NCBI RefSeq assembly: GCF_963678635.1
Contig: NC_087068.1
Span: forward strand, 27,654,318 to 27,718,317
Length of the DNA stretch: 64,000 nt
Direction of reading: 5' to 3'
DNA from: Symsagittifera roscoffensis
Lineage: Eukaryota > Xenacoelomorpha > Acoela > Convolutidae
Position numbers and translations under genes: made by a program. The notes under the pieces are model-generated. The model was not told the DNA's origin. It saw nothing but the letters and a program-made list of their open reading frames with translations, and made no database searches. This document shows positions 32,628-46,200 of the stretch, one piece after another. Numbering within the stretch: the first letter of the stretch is position 1; each line of letters opens with the position of its first letter.

Positions 32628-34928
32628 ACAGCGAGCTCATATTTTATCGGGTATAAAAATTTGCATTAAAAACTAACTTTTTGTTCACCAAAATTAGTCT
32701 TAGCAAGAAACTAACACAAGCATATGTTTTTTTATACTTTAGCGGAAGTTCTGGACAAACATTTTTTTCAATGCATCGCTCAACTAAAATTTTTTCGAAA
32801 CTCAAACATACGGGGCGGGCACAGGCTACATTATTTTTTCAGGAGAGCCGTGCAAACAAAATTTCATATTCATCTTCCTTTTTTTATCACCCTTGATTAA
32901 TAAAATGATGCAAAATACAATGAATTACTGCGCAGAAATCTGTTGCGTCAGATTTTAAAAAATTATTGAGTAGGAAGTCTCCCCAGCATCTAGTAAAAAA
33001 TATTCACTCTCATAACGAAAAATTTTTTTGCGATTGAGCAATTTAAATGTTTGTTTAAGATTGCATCGAATTCATTTTAGTATTGCCAAACCGTTCTGAA
33101 GTATTTTGCTTATTACTAGTGTCATTATTTTTTAAGGAAACATTAAAACACTAATCTAGATTTTTTTGCTTTGGTTTATGTCTGCGTATTTTTGTTTCGA
33201 CTTTTAAAAAAGGGTAGAATATTTGTATCAGTGTGTTGTAAATCTAAGTAAGGTACTTCAACTGAGATGAATTTTGATAAAATTATGGGTTTAAAATTTT
33301 GGCTAATTTTGGACTATTATCCACAATGTATCTCACGATATTAACGCATAAAAAGCTTGAGGCCAGCGTTTTGGAATTTGCACGAGGTAAGTATGGCTAA
33401 AACATCATTTAGTACGTTACATTTTGTGTGGGGGAAAATCTTCAAAGTGTGCTTTTTTAACGTATACTCTTCGAATGTTTTTTTGACTTTAATTCAACTC
33501 TGAATTTTCTAATTAAAAATTTGATCAGAAATTAATGCTTAGATTTTGCAAATCATTTGAACTATTAAAAGTTTTGGTGTTGAACCTAGCAATATCTTGA
33601 ATGAACTTTCAGGCGCCAAAAGTGCCAAAATTATGGAGAGGGTGAATTTTTTTTATCATTGTAGAAATTTTGCAGCCTACAATTTCTTGGCATTTTTTAA
33701 AAAAAAATACAGCTTGATGAAATTTAGTTCTATTGGTTAAATTTACTACAAGGATGAATGAACAATAACCAACTGTGCAATGAATTCAGTAGCATACGAC
33801 CAAAGTTTATTTGATGTGCATGAGAAGCGCATCAATGCTCATAATCACCAGAGGATTTAGGGGGAGGGGGGATCGTGTGGAGGTGCGCCCCACTCTTAAA
33901 GGATTCGACCCTCTGCCGACCCACAGGACCTTTTGTACTATTTTCAAATCTCCAATTCTGGCTGACGCCAATATTTACTAATTTTGAGGGGGGAGGCGCA
34001 CGCTGAAAAAAAGTAGTTTTTTTTTTCGGTCAAATTTTTCAAAAAGTGCCAAAAAACGCAAAATTTTGTCTGAGGCGCAGAAAATTTGGTCAAATTGGAG
34101 TCTTCCAAGTGATTTGTGAGAGCTCAGAAAAATGTTTGGTCGACCTAAAAAAATTTTTTTTTGAAATTTGAAAATACACCCTCGAGAAAAACTTAGATCC
34201 GCCCATTCTGAAAATTCCATTAGCTCTTTATTGCATCAAATTTTATTTTATTGTCAAACAAGACTAATGAAAATTCAAAAAACTAGAAACAAAAATTAAT
34301 TGAAAAACTCAGGCATTTCAAATTGCTTTGCTGAGTTCTCACCCAAATTTTTGTCCAAAATGGTAAACTTCTGCTTTAATAGCTCATTAATAATATCAAT
34401 TAGCTTGCTTCATTTTGGTTTGTACCGAATTTTGTCCCGAACTAAACCGCTTTTCGCTCCACGTGTTAGTCGAAGAACTGGAAACACAGCTCGTAACAAT
34501 TATCTCGAATTAGCCAAACTGGCAACTTTCCAACCCTCAGGAGCTCAGAGTTATGATTACAGTCGAATATTGTTTCGGTTTCAAAGGTAAAGGAAATTTA
34601 ATAAAAAGTTTTCCAGTAAATCAAAATCCGTTGGAGCACCAAAACTTGAGTATTAACAGGGGCGGATTTTTTCTAAGGGCGACTTTTGAACTTTTTTGAA
34701 AAAATGCCTACGGAGCAAATATTTTGGGCAAAATAGGGTCTTTATAGTGTACTGGGAGTGCTCAGAAAATCCTAGATCAGCTCCAGAGTGTTAAACTATC
34801 AATTTTTGCTACAGTTTTTTGCTTTGCAAGGAAGAGTATGTCAAAAAAATTTTTAAAGCAATTTATCTTTAACCTTTCTAATTAAAACGTTGTATCAAAT
34901 TTTCAGCTACCAAAGCTACTTAATAAAG
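32628..34928. repeat. Right flank, third copy (R3)
   Basis: It matches R2 from about 28,861 and R1 from about 22,579, and ends ATAAAGCATTTAAAATT like R1 near 24,390. It includes an hAT-like start CAGGGGCGGATTTTTTC near 34,658. A frame at 34,300-34,590 ends RTGNTARNNYLELAKLATFQ..., followed by AAAG|GTAAAG like a splice donor. The same segment is in R1 and, truncated, in R2. I do not recognise it as a known protein. Confidence 0.75.
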
Positions 34929-35095
34929 CATTTAAAATTTTTTCAGCAACCAATAACTTCAGCGTAATATCAGAACTCTGTAGATAGTCGAATTCAACTG
35001 AAATCGATTTTTTGTTTTGCAAAAGCGCAGAAATGCAGGCGAGGACGAGAAATTATAGCAGTTTATTGCTTCCCGGATAGAGGTGCGCACTCTAT

Positions 35096-35375
35096 GTTTT
35101 GATCGTCGCGACCAAAAATTGGTATGTTTTGACCATCTCCACCAAAATTCGCCTTGTTTCGAACGTGCTCGACCAAAATTTGGTATGTTTTAACCGTGCT
35201 CGACCCAAGCAAGATATATTTTGGCCGTGCTCGGCCGTATTCGAGGTATGCTTCAACCGTGCTCGAGGTATGTTTCGACCATGCTCGAAGTATGTTTCGA
35301 CCGTGCTCCAGGTACGATTCGACCGTGCTCCAGGTACGTTTCAAATTTGTACTCGACCCAAACCCATGTCTCAAC
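35096..35375 (+). repeat. 22-bp minisatellite array, GGTATGTTTCGACCGTGCTC type
   Basis: About twelve degenerate units with a 22-base step. The unit is a variant of that at 1,135-1,570, here in one direction only. Peptides such as repeated RYVSTVL in three frames come from the repeat and are not genes. Confidence 0.8.
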
Positions 35376-35974
35376 TATTCTCTTTCGGTCGACTTTGAAA
35401 GTCGAAATATTAAGTGAACACCTCGACTCGGTTTGCTCGCTTTTAAATCACAATCTTCTTTATCTGTTTCAGTTTTAGCTAATTTAGTTATTATGTGAAA
35501 ATTGAAAATGGCTTGTATTCCCTTAACTACTTCGGCTATCAAGATATTTTGATTTTTATATCAGATCATGCTAGGGTTAATTGTTTGCTCAGTTTGATAA
35601 CATTTTGAAACCATAATCTTTGTTTCTCTTCATATGAAAATTTCATCTAGACGGGACAGCAAATTTTTGCAATGATTAGCAATAGGTTTAGCAAAAAATC
35701 TAAAAAATCTTGGGAGCGAGGGCGAAGTGGTTAATTTTTTGCCAATCACTCGACAAAAGTTGTTCCGAGGAGCACCATGTCCCAAATTTGGTGCTCGAGG
35801 CTGAAGCAACATTTTTTAGCCCTGAAAAATAACCAAGAAAATCTAAACGTTATTGTTATCCAGTAAAAGCAGACTTACTTGTACAAATTGTTTATCCATT
35901 AAGAACTCAACATCCGAACATTCTCTAACAGGCACAAATGATATATGATCGTTTGACGATCATATCATAGAAGG
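35376..35974. other. AT-rich region, nothing recognised
   Basis: A short dyad GATCGTTTGACGATC lies near 35,948. No coding or RNA signal is seen. Confidence 0.4.
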
Positions 35975-36319
35975 CAGGGGCGGATCTAGCAGTTTCTTGA
36001 GGGGGGGGGGCGGATTTTCAAAAACTTTCGAAAATTTTGCCGACCTTTTTTTAGGTCGACCAAATAGATTTTCCAGACCCTGTTAAAGCCAAATTTGTCT
36101 GCGCCGCCGGCAAAATTTTTACAAAAAAATAGTGTTTTTTTTCGTCGCGCGCTCCCGCCTCAAAATTGGTATATATTGGCGCCAAAGGCGTTTTTTGAAA
36201 TTTGTAGGGTCTGTCATAAAAATGGATATCTCAAAATAGTACAAAGGGGGATCCTTTGGCTCGGCGGGGGGTCAAATCCCTGAGGAGGGCGTCTGCCCCC
36301 CACCCCATATCCGCCCCTG
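35975..36319. mobile_element. hAT-like non-autonomous element (345 bp)
   Basis: It starts CAGGGGCGGATCTAG and ends ATATCCGCCCCTG, giving perfect 11-bp inverted ends CAGGGGCGGAT, an end type common in animal hAT MITEs. The interior is G- and C-tract rich. No transposase is present, and I could not find a clean 8-bp target duplication. Related fragments are in R1, R2 and R3. Confidence 0.7.
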
Positions 36320-36695
36320 CTAGGTCGACCAAATGGATATTCCGAGCTCTCCCAAAGATAAAAAAAACTATTGCTGGTGCGGATTCATAGTTTAATGATA
36401 CTTGATGATTTTCTTATTCAATCGACCATCGCGCCATTCACACTTACGAATTTCAAAAAATGTTACAAGTGAGGATTGTGGAAAAAAACGTTTAGTGAAG
36501 TTTTTCCCATGATAGATAAGTTGACTGATGGTTAAGAAAAGAATAACGAATAAATTGAACGAACTAATTTTAGATGCTTTTAAATTCGGTGAGTGGTAAC
36601 GTTTTTTTCTACAAGTGGTTTGTTTTGAAAATGAGTTCATTCTTACACCTCAAAATTGGTAGGTTTTCAAGCTTTTAATTGGGTTAGCTCAAATT
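36320..36695. other. Spacer, nothing recognised
   Basis: I see no repeat end or coding signal. Confidence 0.4.
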
Positions 36696-36895
36696 GGCAC
36701 AGATTTCTTCCTACAACAGATTTCGTCCTTCTTATTTAATTAACAGATTTCGTCCCATACAGATTGTCCCATATCCAACATCCTATCACCCCATATCCAA
36801 ATTTTTGGGACGAAATATGTGTACGCTTTGAAATGGTACGAATCTGTTGAAATTAAAATGGGACGAGATCTGTCATGGGACGAAATCTGTCACAG
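36696..36895. mobile_element. Short foldback element with repeated ACAGATTTCGTCC motifs
   Basis: The left arm has three spaced copies: CACAGATTTCTTCC, ACAGATTTCGTCC and ACAGATTTCGTCCCA (36,696-36,757). The right arm, inverted, has GACAGATTTCGTCCCA, GACAGATCTCGTCCCA and ACAGATTCGTACCA (36,893-36,826). Only about 70 bases lie between them. The arms align over about 65 bases. Confidence 0.75.
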
Positions 36896-37467
36896 CACTT
36901 GAAACAAGAAGCTTTACGAATATTAAAAAAATTAAAGTCAGACAGCAGAAAATATTGAAATGGTTTCAAATTAAAAAAAAAACATTTATTTTTTTAAAAT
37001 TTTGCAAGTTCCTGGAAGTTTAACCCTTCATTTTAGTTCTTGCAAGATTTTCTTTGAAGTTATATACAATTTTTTCAAAAAGATTCTTGCAAGATAACCA
37101 TCCTCTATCGAAGAGTGTTTTCTTGAGCATAAATTTTGCTACACAAATATTTTGATTAAAAAACAGAACTGCGAATTTAAAATATAAAAATTAAAGATTT
37201 TTTTGAGTGGTGTTCGATATATATTTTAACTGTGCTTGATTAAATTGGGCATGATTTGACCGTTTTCACCCAACCCCTCAGTTTCGACTAAATATATTAT
37301 GCAAGCGTTGCACTTGTCAAACTAGAAAGTCGAACTCAAAATGAGAATTTTGACCCCTTGAAGGTTAGCCTCGTAGTAAGGGAATAGAAAAACTTGGTAT
37401 TCAATGGCTGATGTTGAAAATCTATTGCACCTTAAAGTTCCCAATGGACTGTACAGAAACAGTGTAA
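36896..37467. other. AT-rich region, nothing recognised
   Basis: I see no gene or repeat ends. Confidence 0.4.
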
Positions 37468-37704
37468 TTGTCATGTCCTCGTATGGCTTCGCAGATTCAC
37501 TCAACCTTTCTTTCACCGAGTAGTACTACTGCTACAAAGGATATTACACGCAACCAAACAGGCCTGCTACACTCAACTCCCCCCTCCTCCTCATCCTCTG
37601 CCAGAAAAAGACTTCAGAAGCCTCAGGGAAGACTTTCTAATGGACTGTTTAAAAATTATAGTTTTTTAAAAAACAATAAAGCGATCTGTGAAGGTTTAAA
37701 TTAA
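37468..37704 (+). CDS. Weak exon candidate, Ser/Thr-rich
   Basis: The open frame is richer in G+C than its surroundings from about 37,490 to 37,640 and encodes a Ser/Thr/Pro-rich stretch (TPPSSSSSARKRLQKPQGRL). A TTCGCAG at about 37,487-37,493 could be a splice acceptor. I recognise no domain. It may be part of an unknown gene, perhaps with the candidate at 38,192-38,328, or a chance frame. Confidence 0.2.
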   Translation: MSCPRMASQIHSTFLSPSSTTATKDITRNQTGLLHSTPPSSSSSARKRLQKPQGRLSNGLFKNYSFLKNNKAICEGLN

Positions 37705-38135
37705 ACATCAGAATGAGTCTAGGTTAGAGCATATGTTTTTTTCCCTTCATTGAAATCGACAAACAATTTCATGGCGCAACGCTAGGGTCCTTTTGATATT
37801 TAACTTAAGCCATCATATATCTTTATTGTGTTTTAATCTATTAAGCAGGTGCATTAACCGATTCATTCAAAAAAATAAGTGGGGATTAAGTGGGGATCAA
37901 AGTTAAGAATAATATCTGATAGTTTGTATGACGTTTGTTCCACGTGAAGTTCATATTGACTCTTTTTCTCTCCCCCCTGCGAAACTTCACTTCCTGTTCA
38001 TACTGTTCACCTTGTCCGATTATTACAAAAATTGGTATGCAGATTAATGACAAACAAATTTAGTCCCCATAACCCTCGTAAAACTTATAAAAACCCTCGT
38101 TACTTCAAAAAAACTGATGCTTTTATCTTTTAACA
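37705..38135. other. Spacer, nothing recognised
   Basis: I see no coding motif or repeat ends. Confidence 0.35.
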
Positions 38136-38191
38136 ATGTCAGATTTTTTGGGGCCAACATTGTTTTTTTTTGAAGTCGATAATTATTTTTT

Positions 38192-38328
38192 GATGATCAT
38201 AAGCCACTGGAACCCGAGGAGAAAAAAACGCAAGTGTTTGAACAGATTTGAGGAATGTGAGACGTATGAAGATCCTGAGCCGTTTTACGTACACTCAATC
38301 GGCGGCAATAGACTTGTCGAGTTCAGGT
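38192..38328 (+). CDS. Weak exon candidate before the microsatellite
   Basis: Within an open frame (38,136-38,330) the segment encoding RFEECETYEDPEPFYVHSIG has balanced, protein-like composition. It ends GTTCAG|GTAAAA, a possible splice donor at about 38,328. No family is recognised and no partner exon is certain. Confidence 0.2.
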
Positions 38329-38399
38329 AAAATACAACGAATCAGCGTCATCAGCAATTTTTCTTTTGTCATTTTGTTGGTTTCATTTTGTTGGTTTCA

Positions 38400-39625
38400 T
38401 CACACCTATCTACACCCAAGCACGCACGCACACACAGATCGAATGCACTTACACTTAATTATACGCATATACACACGCAGACATACATACAAACTCACAC
38501 AGACACATACATAAATGCACAGGCACACATGCACCCACCACACGCACACATACACTCACACGTATGCAGCATACACATAGGCACACACACACACACGCAC
38601 ATACACACAAACACACTTAAAAACGCACGCACGCATACACACAAACATAAGCACGCACACACGCACACCACACACAAAAGAACTCACACACGCACACACA
38701 CAAGTACTTAGACAATCTCACGTACGCACAGACACACACGCACACGTGCACACATGCACGAGCACACAAATACATACGGGTACGCACATCCATACACACA
38801 CGAGCACACGCATACACATATGCACGCACACACACAAACACACGCGCAGACATACACACACCCACATATGCACACATACTCGCACGCACGCACGCACACA
38901 AGCAGTAAACACATACCAATATACATGCACGCACGTCTATAGGCACGCACGCATAACCACATAAATACACCTGCACACGAGCACAAACACATGCACGCAC
39001 GCACACATACACGCACACAGATACACATACACGCTAACACCTATATAGACAAACGCAGGCACGCACACACAGACCATACACCCAAGCACGAACACGTACA
39101 CACATACATACATACATACATACATACATACATACACACACACAACGACACATGCCAGAGCACACACACACGCACACTCACACACACACACAAAAGGACA
39201 CATGCCAGAGCACACACATACACACGCGTACGCACATACATACACACAAGCACACGCACACACACACACACACAAGCACACACATACATACATACACACA
39301 CACACACACAAAATAACATGCCAGAGCACACACACACGCACACTCACACACACACACAAAAGGACACATGCCAGAGCACACACATACACACGCGTACGCA
39401 CATACATACACACAAGCACACACATACACATTCACACATATGCACGCACACACACATACACGCACACAGATACACATACACGCCTCTATACACAAATGCA
39501 TGCACGCAAGCACACATCACACACACAAACTCACATACAAGCGCACAAATACACACACAAACAATTACACATACAAGCACACAACACACATACCTAGACA
39601 CCGTTACACACACAGACATAAAATA
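38400..39625. repeat. CA-rich microsatellite, about 1.2 kb
   Basis: A degenerate (CA)n tract with interspersed G and T (CACACGCA, CATACATA). It includes a larger duplication: CATGCCAGAGCAC recurs near 39,151, 39,202, 39,317 and 39,368, a step of about 166. The long frames here (His/Thr-rich on plus, Cys/Val-rich on minus) come from the repeat and are not proteins. Confidence 0.95.
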
Positions 39626-40274
39626 AAAGTTATAAGCCGATATAAGTTTTCCTCATAAGTTTGCTTCTTTTTCTCAAATACTTAAAAATTAAACAAAACT
39701 TATTTTTTGGCAATTTCTTAGTTTGCCTGTGGGACAGAAAACCTTCAAGTTACCCGCAGCGCTCGTTGAAACCTTGTAATCGGCTCAATCAGAAAAATCA
39801 GTGTAATTGGTATACGTTGTTCTAGCTTGTGACAGTTGAGGCACCTCGGCTTTTCGACCAATCAGAGTTCGTCTCAGTTGACTGTGTCATTCCAGAGCTA
39901 TTCTTCTTTGATTTTATCCTCGTTCCATCCCCCCCTCCAACCTTCTGCTTGTTACTTACTTTTTTCGGATCAACCGTACAATTCCCCCCTCCCAATCGAT
40001 TTAGGGGGAAGAAAATATGAATTTTTCATATGCTAACTTAAGTCTGAGTATAGCCTAGATTCGTTCAAAATTAACCGTATTAGTAAAAAAAATTAACTAC
40101 AGCGCTAGTTTGTATTTTTAACAGCATACAAATGCAATCCCACATAAAAAGTGTTAAGGCCTATTTATTTGCTCGTTTGTTTGAAATGCATATTTTTTAA
40201 TACAGAATTATTTTTTAGAATTAAAGCATGCTTGAGGGGGGGGGGGGGGGGGCATTCTACGGTAAGTCACTTAG
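39626..40274. other. Spacer with a 17-G run
   Basis: No gene is seen. A run of 17 G lies at 40,236-40,252, just before the first 1.8-kb tandem unit. Confidence 0.5.
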
Positions 40275-43200
40275 AGGGGGGGATTGTAAAGTGGAGATCC
40301 TTTTTTTTCACTTGTCTCAATTGTGATAAGATTTGCCAGATAATCGCTTATTGGAAATATTTATTTTCCATAAACAAAACGGTGTAATCAAATTTAACTT
40401 CTTTTTTAAAGCGAGATCTTTTCTTTTTTGTCTGCGGATTGAAAACGATGTTCTTATCAAAATTAGCATCATAAACATCAAATACTTAAGTCTTAGAATT
40501 TAACAATTATACAATATAAATACACGATTTAAATATTTAATAAATTAGGATTTATGTTTTGCATAATTTAGGCTATTTAGGTTATTTTGGTAATATATAT
40601 TTTTTGCTCCTTTAACGTTAAATATCATCGGAAAAAAATCATATCTTGTTTTTGTAACAGACAAGCAATGACTGCAATATGAGGAGCCATTTTTTCCAAC
40701 CTGATATTTATGTGTTCAGTTTTCTGTGCCCAGCTCAAATTCTGTTTGGCTAGTTTATAGAGTGTGTTTTTCTCGCCTAAATCAAACGCATTCATTTCTA
40801 CCCGGTAATCACTTATCATCTTTGAGTGCTCGAAAGTCAATTAAGCACGATTCTCAGTGGCCTAGTGGACTTCTGCATATTCGACTTGTGGGGAACCAAA
40901 CTTGACAAAGGATTAACACGTATCAATCAATGCGCATGACTTAGGCGAGAAAAACACATGCTATAGCTGAAAAGAATTTGAGCTAGGAGCAGGAAATGGA
41001 ACACAAAAAACTAAGGTTGGAAAAAATGACTCTTGATATTGCAGTCAATGCTTGTTTGTTATAAAAATTAGATATGATTTTTTGTTTTGATCCGATGCTA
41101 TTAAACGTTAGAGCAAAAAAAATTACAAAAAACTTTAACCGCCTAAATAATGCAAAACATAATCCTATTTCACGCGGTTCTTACAGGACCACGAAAATCA
41201 GAGCCTGCTTCCGGCAATTTCAGACAATTTATAGAAACGGGTAAAAGGACCAACATACGAAGAACTGTTCAGCTCATCACGGTTGTTCCACTGCTAAGAA
41301 TTACTTGCAATTCTTTTGGTTGTTTTTCTGGGCTGGTAATGTTACCTCACCTGCAAGCAAAGAGTAGAGATCATGGTGGGCCACCACTTTTCGCTTTAAT
41401 TTAGTTAAGACTATCTATCTGTTCTTGGATTTCTTTTTTCATTTTTCAGTCAGGCAAACCATTCTAATGGTATTACATTTGATGCCGTACAATAATTATT
41501 TGAAGTTCAAGAAAGTGGGAAAAAAACCACTCTAAGCCATGCTGCATTCCTGCTGATCCCTTAAACATGCCCGTTCTCTTTTCAATTCTACAACTTTTAC
41601 AGCCTATTAAAAATTTAGCGATAATCGACCTGTTATCAACGCCGAGATAGAATTGCAATTTCGATAAGTTATAAAAAAAAACCTTGACAACTTACCGTAG
41701 TGACATTACAGTGGTGAAACTGCAGACTAGAAACTGCCGACAGGCCTTAAAAATTTTAACGTTACAAGCTTTTTTTGAAATTAAGGATGACATTTGCTAA
41801 TGTGGTTTTTTATTCAGACAAATTATTGCTATCTGATGACTAATGAACAAAGATTTCTATAACCAATGAAGAGATCATTGAAAATATTTCTGAGTTCTAA
41901 ATTGAAAAGCTATTTCGACTAGTTTTTTTTGGTAAAGCTTTGGAGTTAAATAAAATGACAATTTAAGACTTTACGGACTAATTTCTGCTGCTCATTTTTT
42001 TTTAAATTTTATGTAATATGCTGAAAAGTTAACTCGAATTTCTCATGAATACTGAACGACTCCGCACACAAAACCAGAGGGGGGGAGATTGTAAAGGGGA
42101 GATCCTTTTTCTTCACACGTCTCAGTTGTGATAAGATTTGCCAGATAATCGCTTATTGGAAATATTTATTTTCCATAAACAAAACGGTGTAATCAAATTT
42201 AACTTCTTTTTTAAAGCGAGATCTTTCCTTTTTTGTCTGCGGATTGAAAACGATGTTCTTATCAAAATTAGCATCATAAACATCAAATAATTAAGTCTTA
42301 GAATTTAACAATTATACAATATAAATACACGATTTAAATATTTAATAAATTAGGATTTATGTTTTGCATAATTTAGGCTATTTAGGTTATTTTGGTAATA
42401 TATATTTTTTGCTCCTTTAACGTTTAATATCATCAGAAAAAAATCATATCTTGTTTTTGTAACAGACAAGCAATGACTGCAATATGAGGAGCCATTTTTT
42501 CCAACCTGATATTTATGTGTTCAGTTTTCTGTGCCCAGCTCAAATTCTGTTTGGCTAGTTTATAGAGTGTGTTTTTCTCGCCTAAATCAAACGCATTCAT
42601 AGCTACCCGGTAATCACTTGTCATCTTTGAGTGCTCGAAAGTCAATTAAGCACGATTCTCAGTGGCCTAGTGGACTTCTGCATATTCGACTTGTGGGGAA
42701 CCAAACTTGACAAAGGATTAACACGTATCAATCAATGCGCATGACTTAGGCGAGAAAAACACATGCTATAGCTGAAAAGAATTTGAGCTAGGAGCAGGAA
42801 ATGGAACACAAAAAACTAAGGTTGGAAAAAATGACTCTTGATATTGCAGTCAATGCTTGTTTGTTATAAAAATTAGATATGATTTTTTGTTTTGATCCGA
42901 TGCTATTAAACGTTAGAGCAAAAAAAATTACAAAAAACTTTAACCGCCTAAATAATGCAAAACATAATCCTATTTCACGCGGTTCTTACAGGACCACGAA
43001 AATCAGAGCCTGCTTCCGGCAATTTCAGACAATTTATAGAAACGGGTAAAAGGACCAACATACGAAGAACTGTTCAGCTCATCACGGTTGTTCCACTGCT
43101 AAGAATTACTTGCAATTCTTTTGGTTGTTTTTCTGGGCTGGTAATGTTACCTCACCTGCAAGCAAAGAGTAGAGATCATGGTGGGCCACCACTTTTCGCT

Positions 43201-46200
43201 TTAATTTAGTTAAGACTATCTATCTGTTCTTGGATTTCTTTTTTCATTTTTCAGTCAGGCAAACCATTCTAATGGTATTACATTTGATGCCGTACAATAA
43301 TTATTTGAAGTTCAAGAAAGTGGGAAAAAAACCACTCTAAGCCATGCTGCATTCCTGCTGATCCCTTAAACATGCCCGTTCTCTTTTCAATTCTACAACT
43401 TTTACAGCCTATTAAAAATTTAGCGATAATCGACCTGTTATCAACGCCGAGATAGAATTGCAATTTCGATAAGTTATAAAAAAAAACCTTGACAACTTAC
43501 CGTAGTGACATTACAGTGGTGAAACTGCAGACTAGAAACTGCCGACAGGCCTTAAAAATTTTAACGTTACAAGCTTTTTTTGAAATTAAGGATGACATTT
43601 GCTAATGTGGTTTTTTATTCAGACAAATTATTGCTATCTGATGACTAATGAACAAAGATTTCTATAACCAATGAAGAGATCATTGAAAATATTTCTGAGT
43701 TCTAAATTGAAAAGCTATTTCGACTAGTTTTTTTTGGTAAAGCTTTGGAGTTAAATAAAATGACAATTTAAGACTTTACGGACTAATTTCTGCTGCTCAT
43801 TTTTTTTTAAATTTTATGTAATATGCTGAAAAGTTAACTCGAATTTCTCATGAATACTGAACGACTCCGCACACAAAACCAGAGGGGGGGAGATTGTAAA
43901 GGGGAGATCCTTTTTCTTCACACGTCTCAGTTGTGATAAGATTTGCCAGATAATCGCTTATTGGAAATATTTATTTTCCATAAACAAAACGGTGTAATCA
44001 AATTTAACTTCTTTTTTAAAGCGAGATCTTTCCTTTTTTGTCTGCGGATTGAAAACGATGTTCTTATCAAAATTAGCATCATAAACATCAAATAATTAAG
44101 TCTTAGAATTTAACAATTATACAATATAAATACACGATTTAAATATTTAATAAATTAGGATTTATGTTTTGCATAATTTAGGCTATTTAGGTTATTTTGG
44201 TAATATATATTTTTTGCTCCTTTAACGTTTAATATCATCAGAAAAAAATCATATCTTGTTTTTGTAACAGACAAGCAATGACTGCAATATGAGGAGCCAT
44301 TTTTTCCAACCTGATATTTATGTGTTCAGTTTTCTGTGCCCAGCTCAAATTCTGTTTGGCTAGTTTATAGAGTGTGTTTTTCTCGCCTAAATCAAACGCA
44401 TTCATAGCTACCCGGTAATCACTTGTCATCTTTGAGTGCTCGAAAGTCAATTAAGCACGATTCTCAGTGGCCTAGTGGACTTCTGCATATTCAACTTGTG
44501 GGGAATCAAACTTGACAAAGGATTAACACGTATCAATCAAGGCGCATTATTTAGGCGACAAAAACACATGCTATAGCTGAAAAGACTATCTATCTGTTCT
44601 TGGATTTCTTTTTTCATTTTTCAGTCAGGCAAACCATTCTAATGGTATTACATTTGATGCCGTACAATAATTATTTGAAGTTCAAGAAAGTGGGAAAAAA
44701 ACCACTCTAAGCCATGCTGCATTCCTGCTGATCCCTTAAACATGCCCGTTCTCTTTTCAATTCTACAACTTTTACAGCCTATTAATAATTTAGCGATAAT
44801 CGACCTGTTATCAACGCCGAGATAGAATTGCAATTTCGATAAGTTATAAAAACAAACCTTGACAACTTACCGTAGTGACATTACAGTGGTGAAACTGCAG
44901 ACTAGAAACTGCCGACAGGCCTTAAAAATTTTAAAGTTACAAGCTTTTTTTGAAATTAAGGATGACATTTGCTAGTGTGGTTTTTTATTCAGACAAATTA
45001 TTGCTATCTGATGACTAATGAACAAAGATTTTTATAACCAATGAAGAGATCATTGAAAATATTTCTGAGTTCTTAATTGAAAAGCTATTTCGACTAGTCT
45101 TTTTTGGTAAAGCTTTGGAGTTAAATAAAATGCCAATTTAAGACTTTACGGACTAATTTCTGCTGCTCATTTTTTTTTAAATTTTATGTAATATGCTGAA
45201 AAGTTAACTCGAATTTCTCATGAATACTGAACGACTCCGCACACAAAACCAGAGGGGGGGGATTGTAAAGGGGGGATCCTTTTTCTTCACACGTCTCAGT
45301 TGTGATAAGATTTGCCAGATAATCGCTTATTGGAAATATTTATTTTCCATAAACAAAACGGTGTAACCAAATTTAACTTCTTTTTTAAAGCGAGATCTTT
45401 CCTTTTTTGTCTGCGGATTGAAAACGATGTTCTTATCAAAATTAGCATCATAAACATCAAATGATTAAGTCTTAGAATTTAACAATTATACAATATAAAT
45501 ACACGATTTAATTATTTAATAAATTAGGATTTATGTTTTGCATAATTTAGGCTATTTAGGTTATTTTGGTAATATATATTTTTTGCTCCTTTAACGTTTA
45601 ATATCATCAGAAAAAAATCATATCTTGTTTTTGTAACAGACAAGCAATGACTGCAATATGAGGAGCCATTTTTTCCAACCTGATATTTATGTGTTCAGTT
45701 TTCTGTGCCCAGCTCAAATTCTGTTTGGCTAGTTTATAAAGTGTGTTTTTCTCGCCTAAATCAAACGCATTCATAGCTACCCGGTAATCACTTATCATCT
45801 TTGAGTGCTCGAAAGTCAATTAAGCACGATTCTCAGTGGCCTAGTGGACTTCTGCATATTCGACTTGTGGGGAATCAAACTTGACAAAGGATTAACACGT
45901 ATCAATCAATGCGCATGATTTAGGCGAGAAAAACACATGCTATAGCTGAAAATAATTTGAGCTAGGAGCAGGAAATGGAACACAAAAAACTAAGGTTGGA
46001 AAAATTGACTCTTGATATTGCAGTCAATGCTTGTTTGTTATAAAAAGTTGATATGATTTTTTGTATTGATCCGATGCTATTAAACGTTAGAGCAAAAAAA
46101 ATTACAAAAAACTTTAATCGCCTAAATAATGCAAAACATAATCCTATTTCACGCGGTTCTTACAGGACCACGAAAAGCAGAGCCTGTTTCCGGCAATTTC

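Noticed and set aside
38400-39625. CRISPR-like or regularly spaced repeat array
   Set aside because: There are no conserved direct repeats with unique spacers. It is a degenerate dinucleotide tract in a eukaryotic genome.
38388-39658. Many long frames, His/Thr-rich on plus and Cys/Val-rich on minus
   Set aside because: They are translations of the CA-rich microsatellite in all frames; no start context, motif or splice structure.
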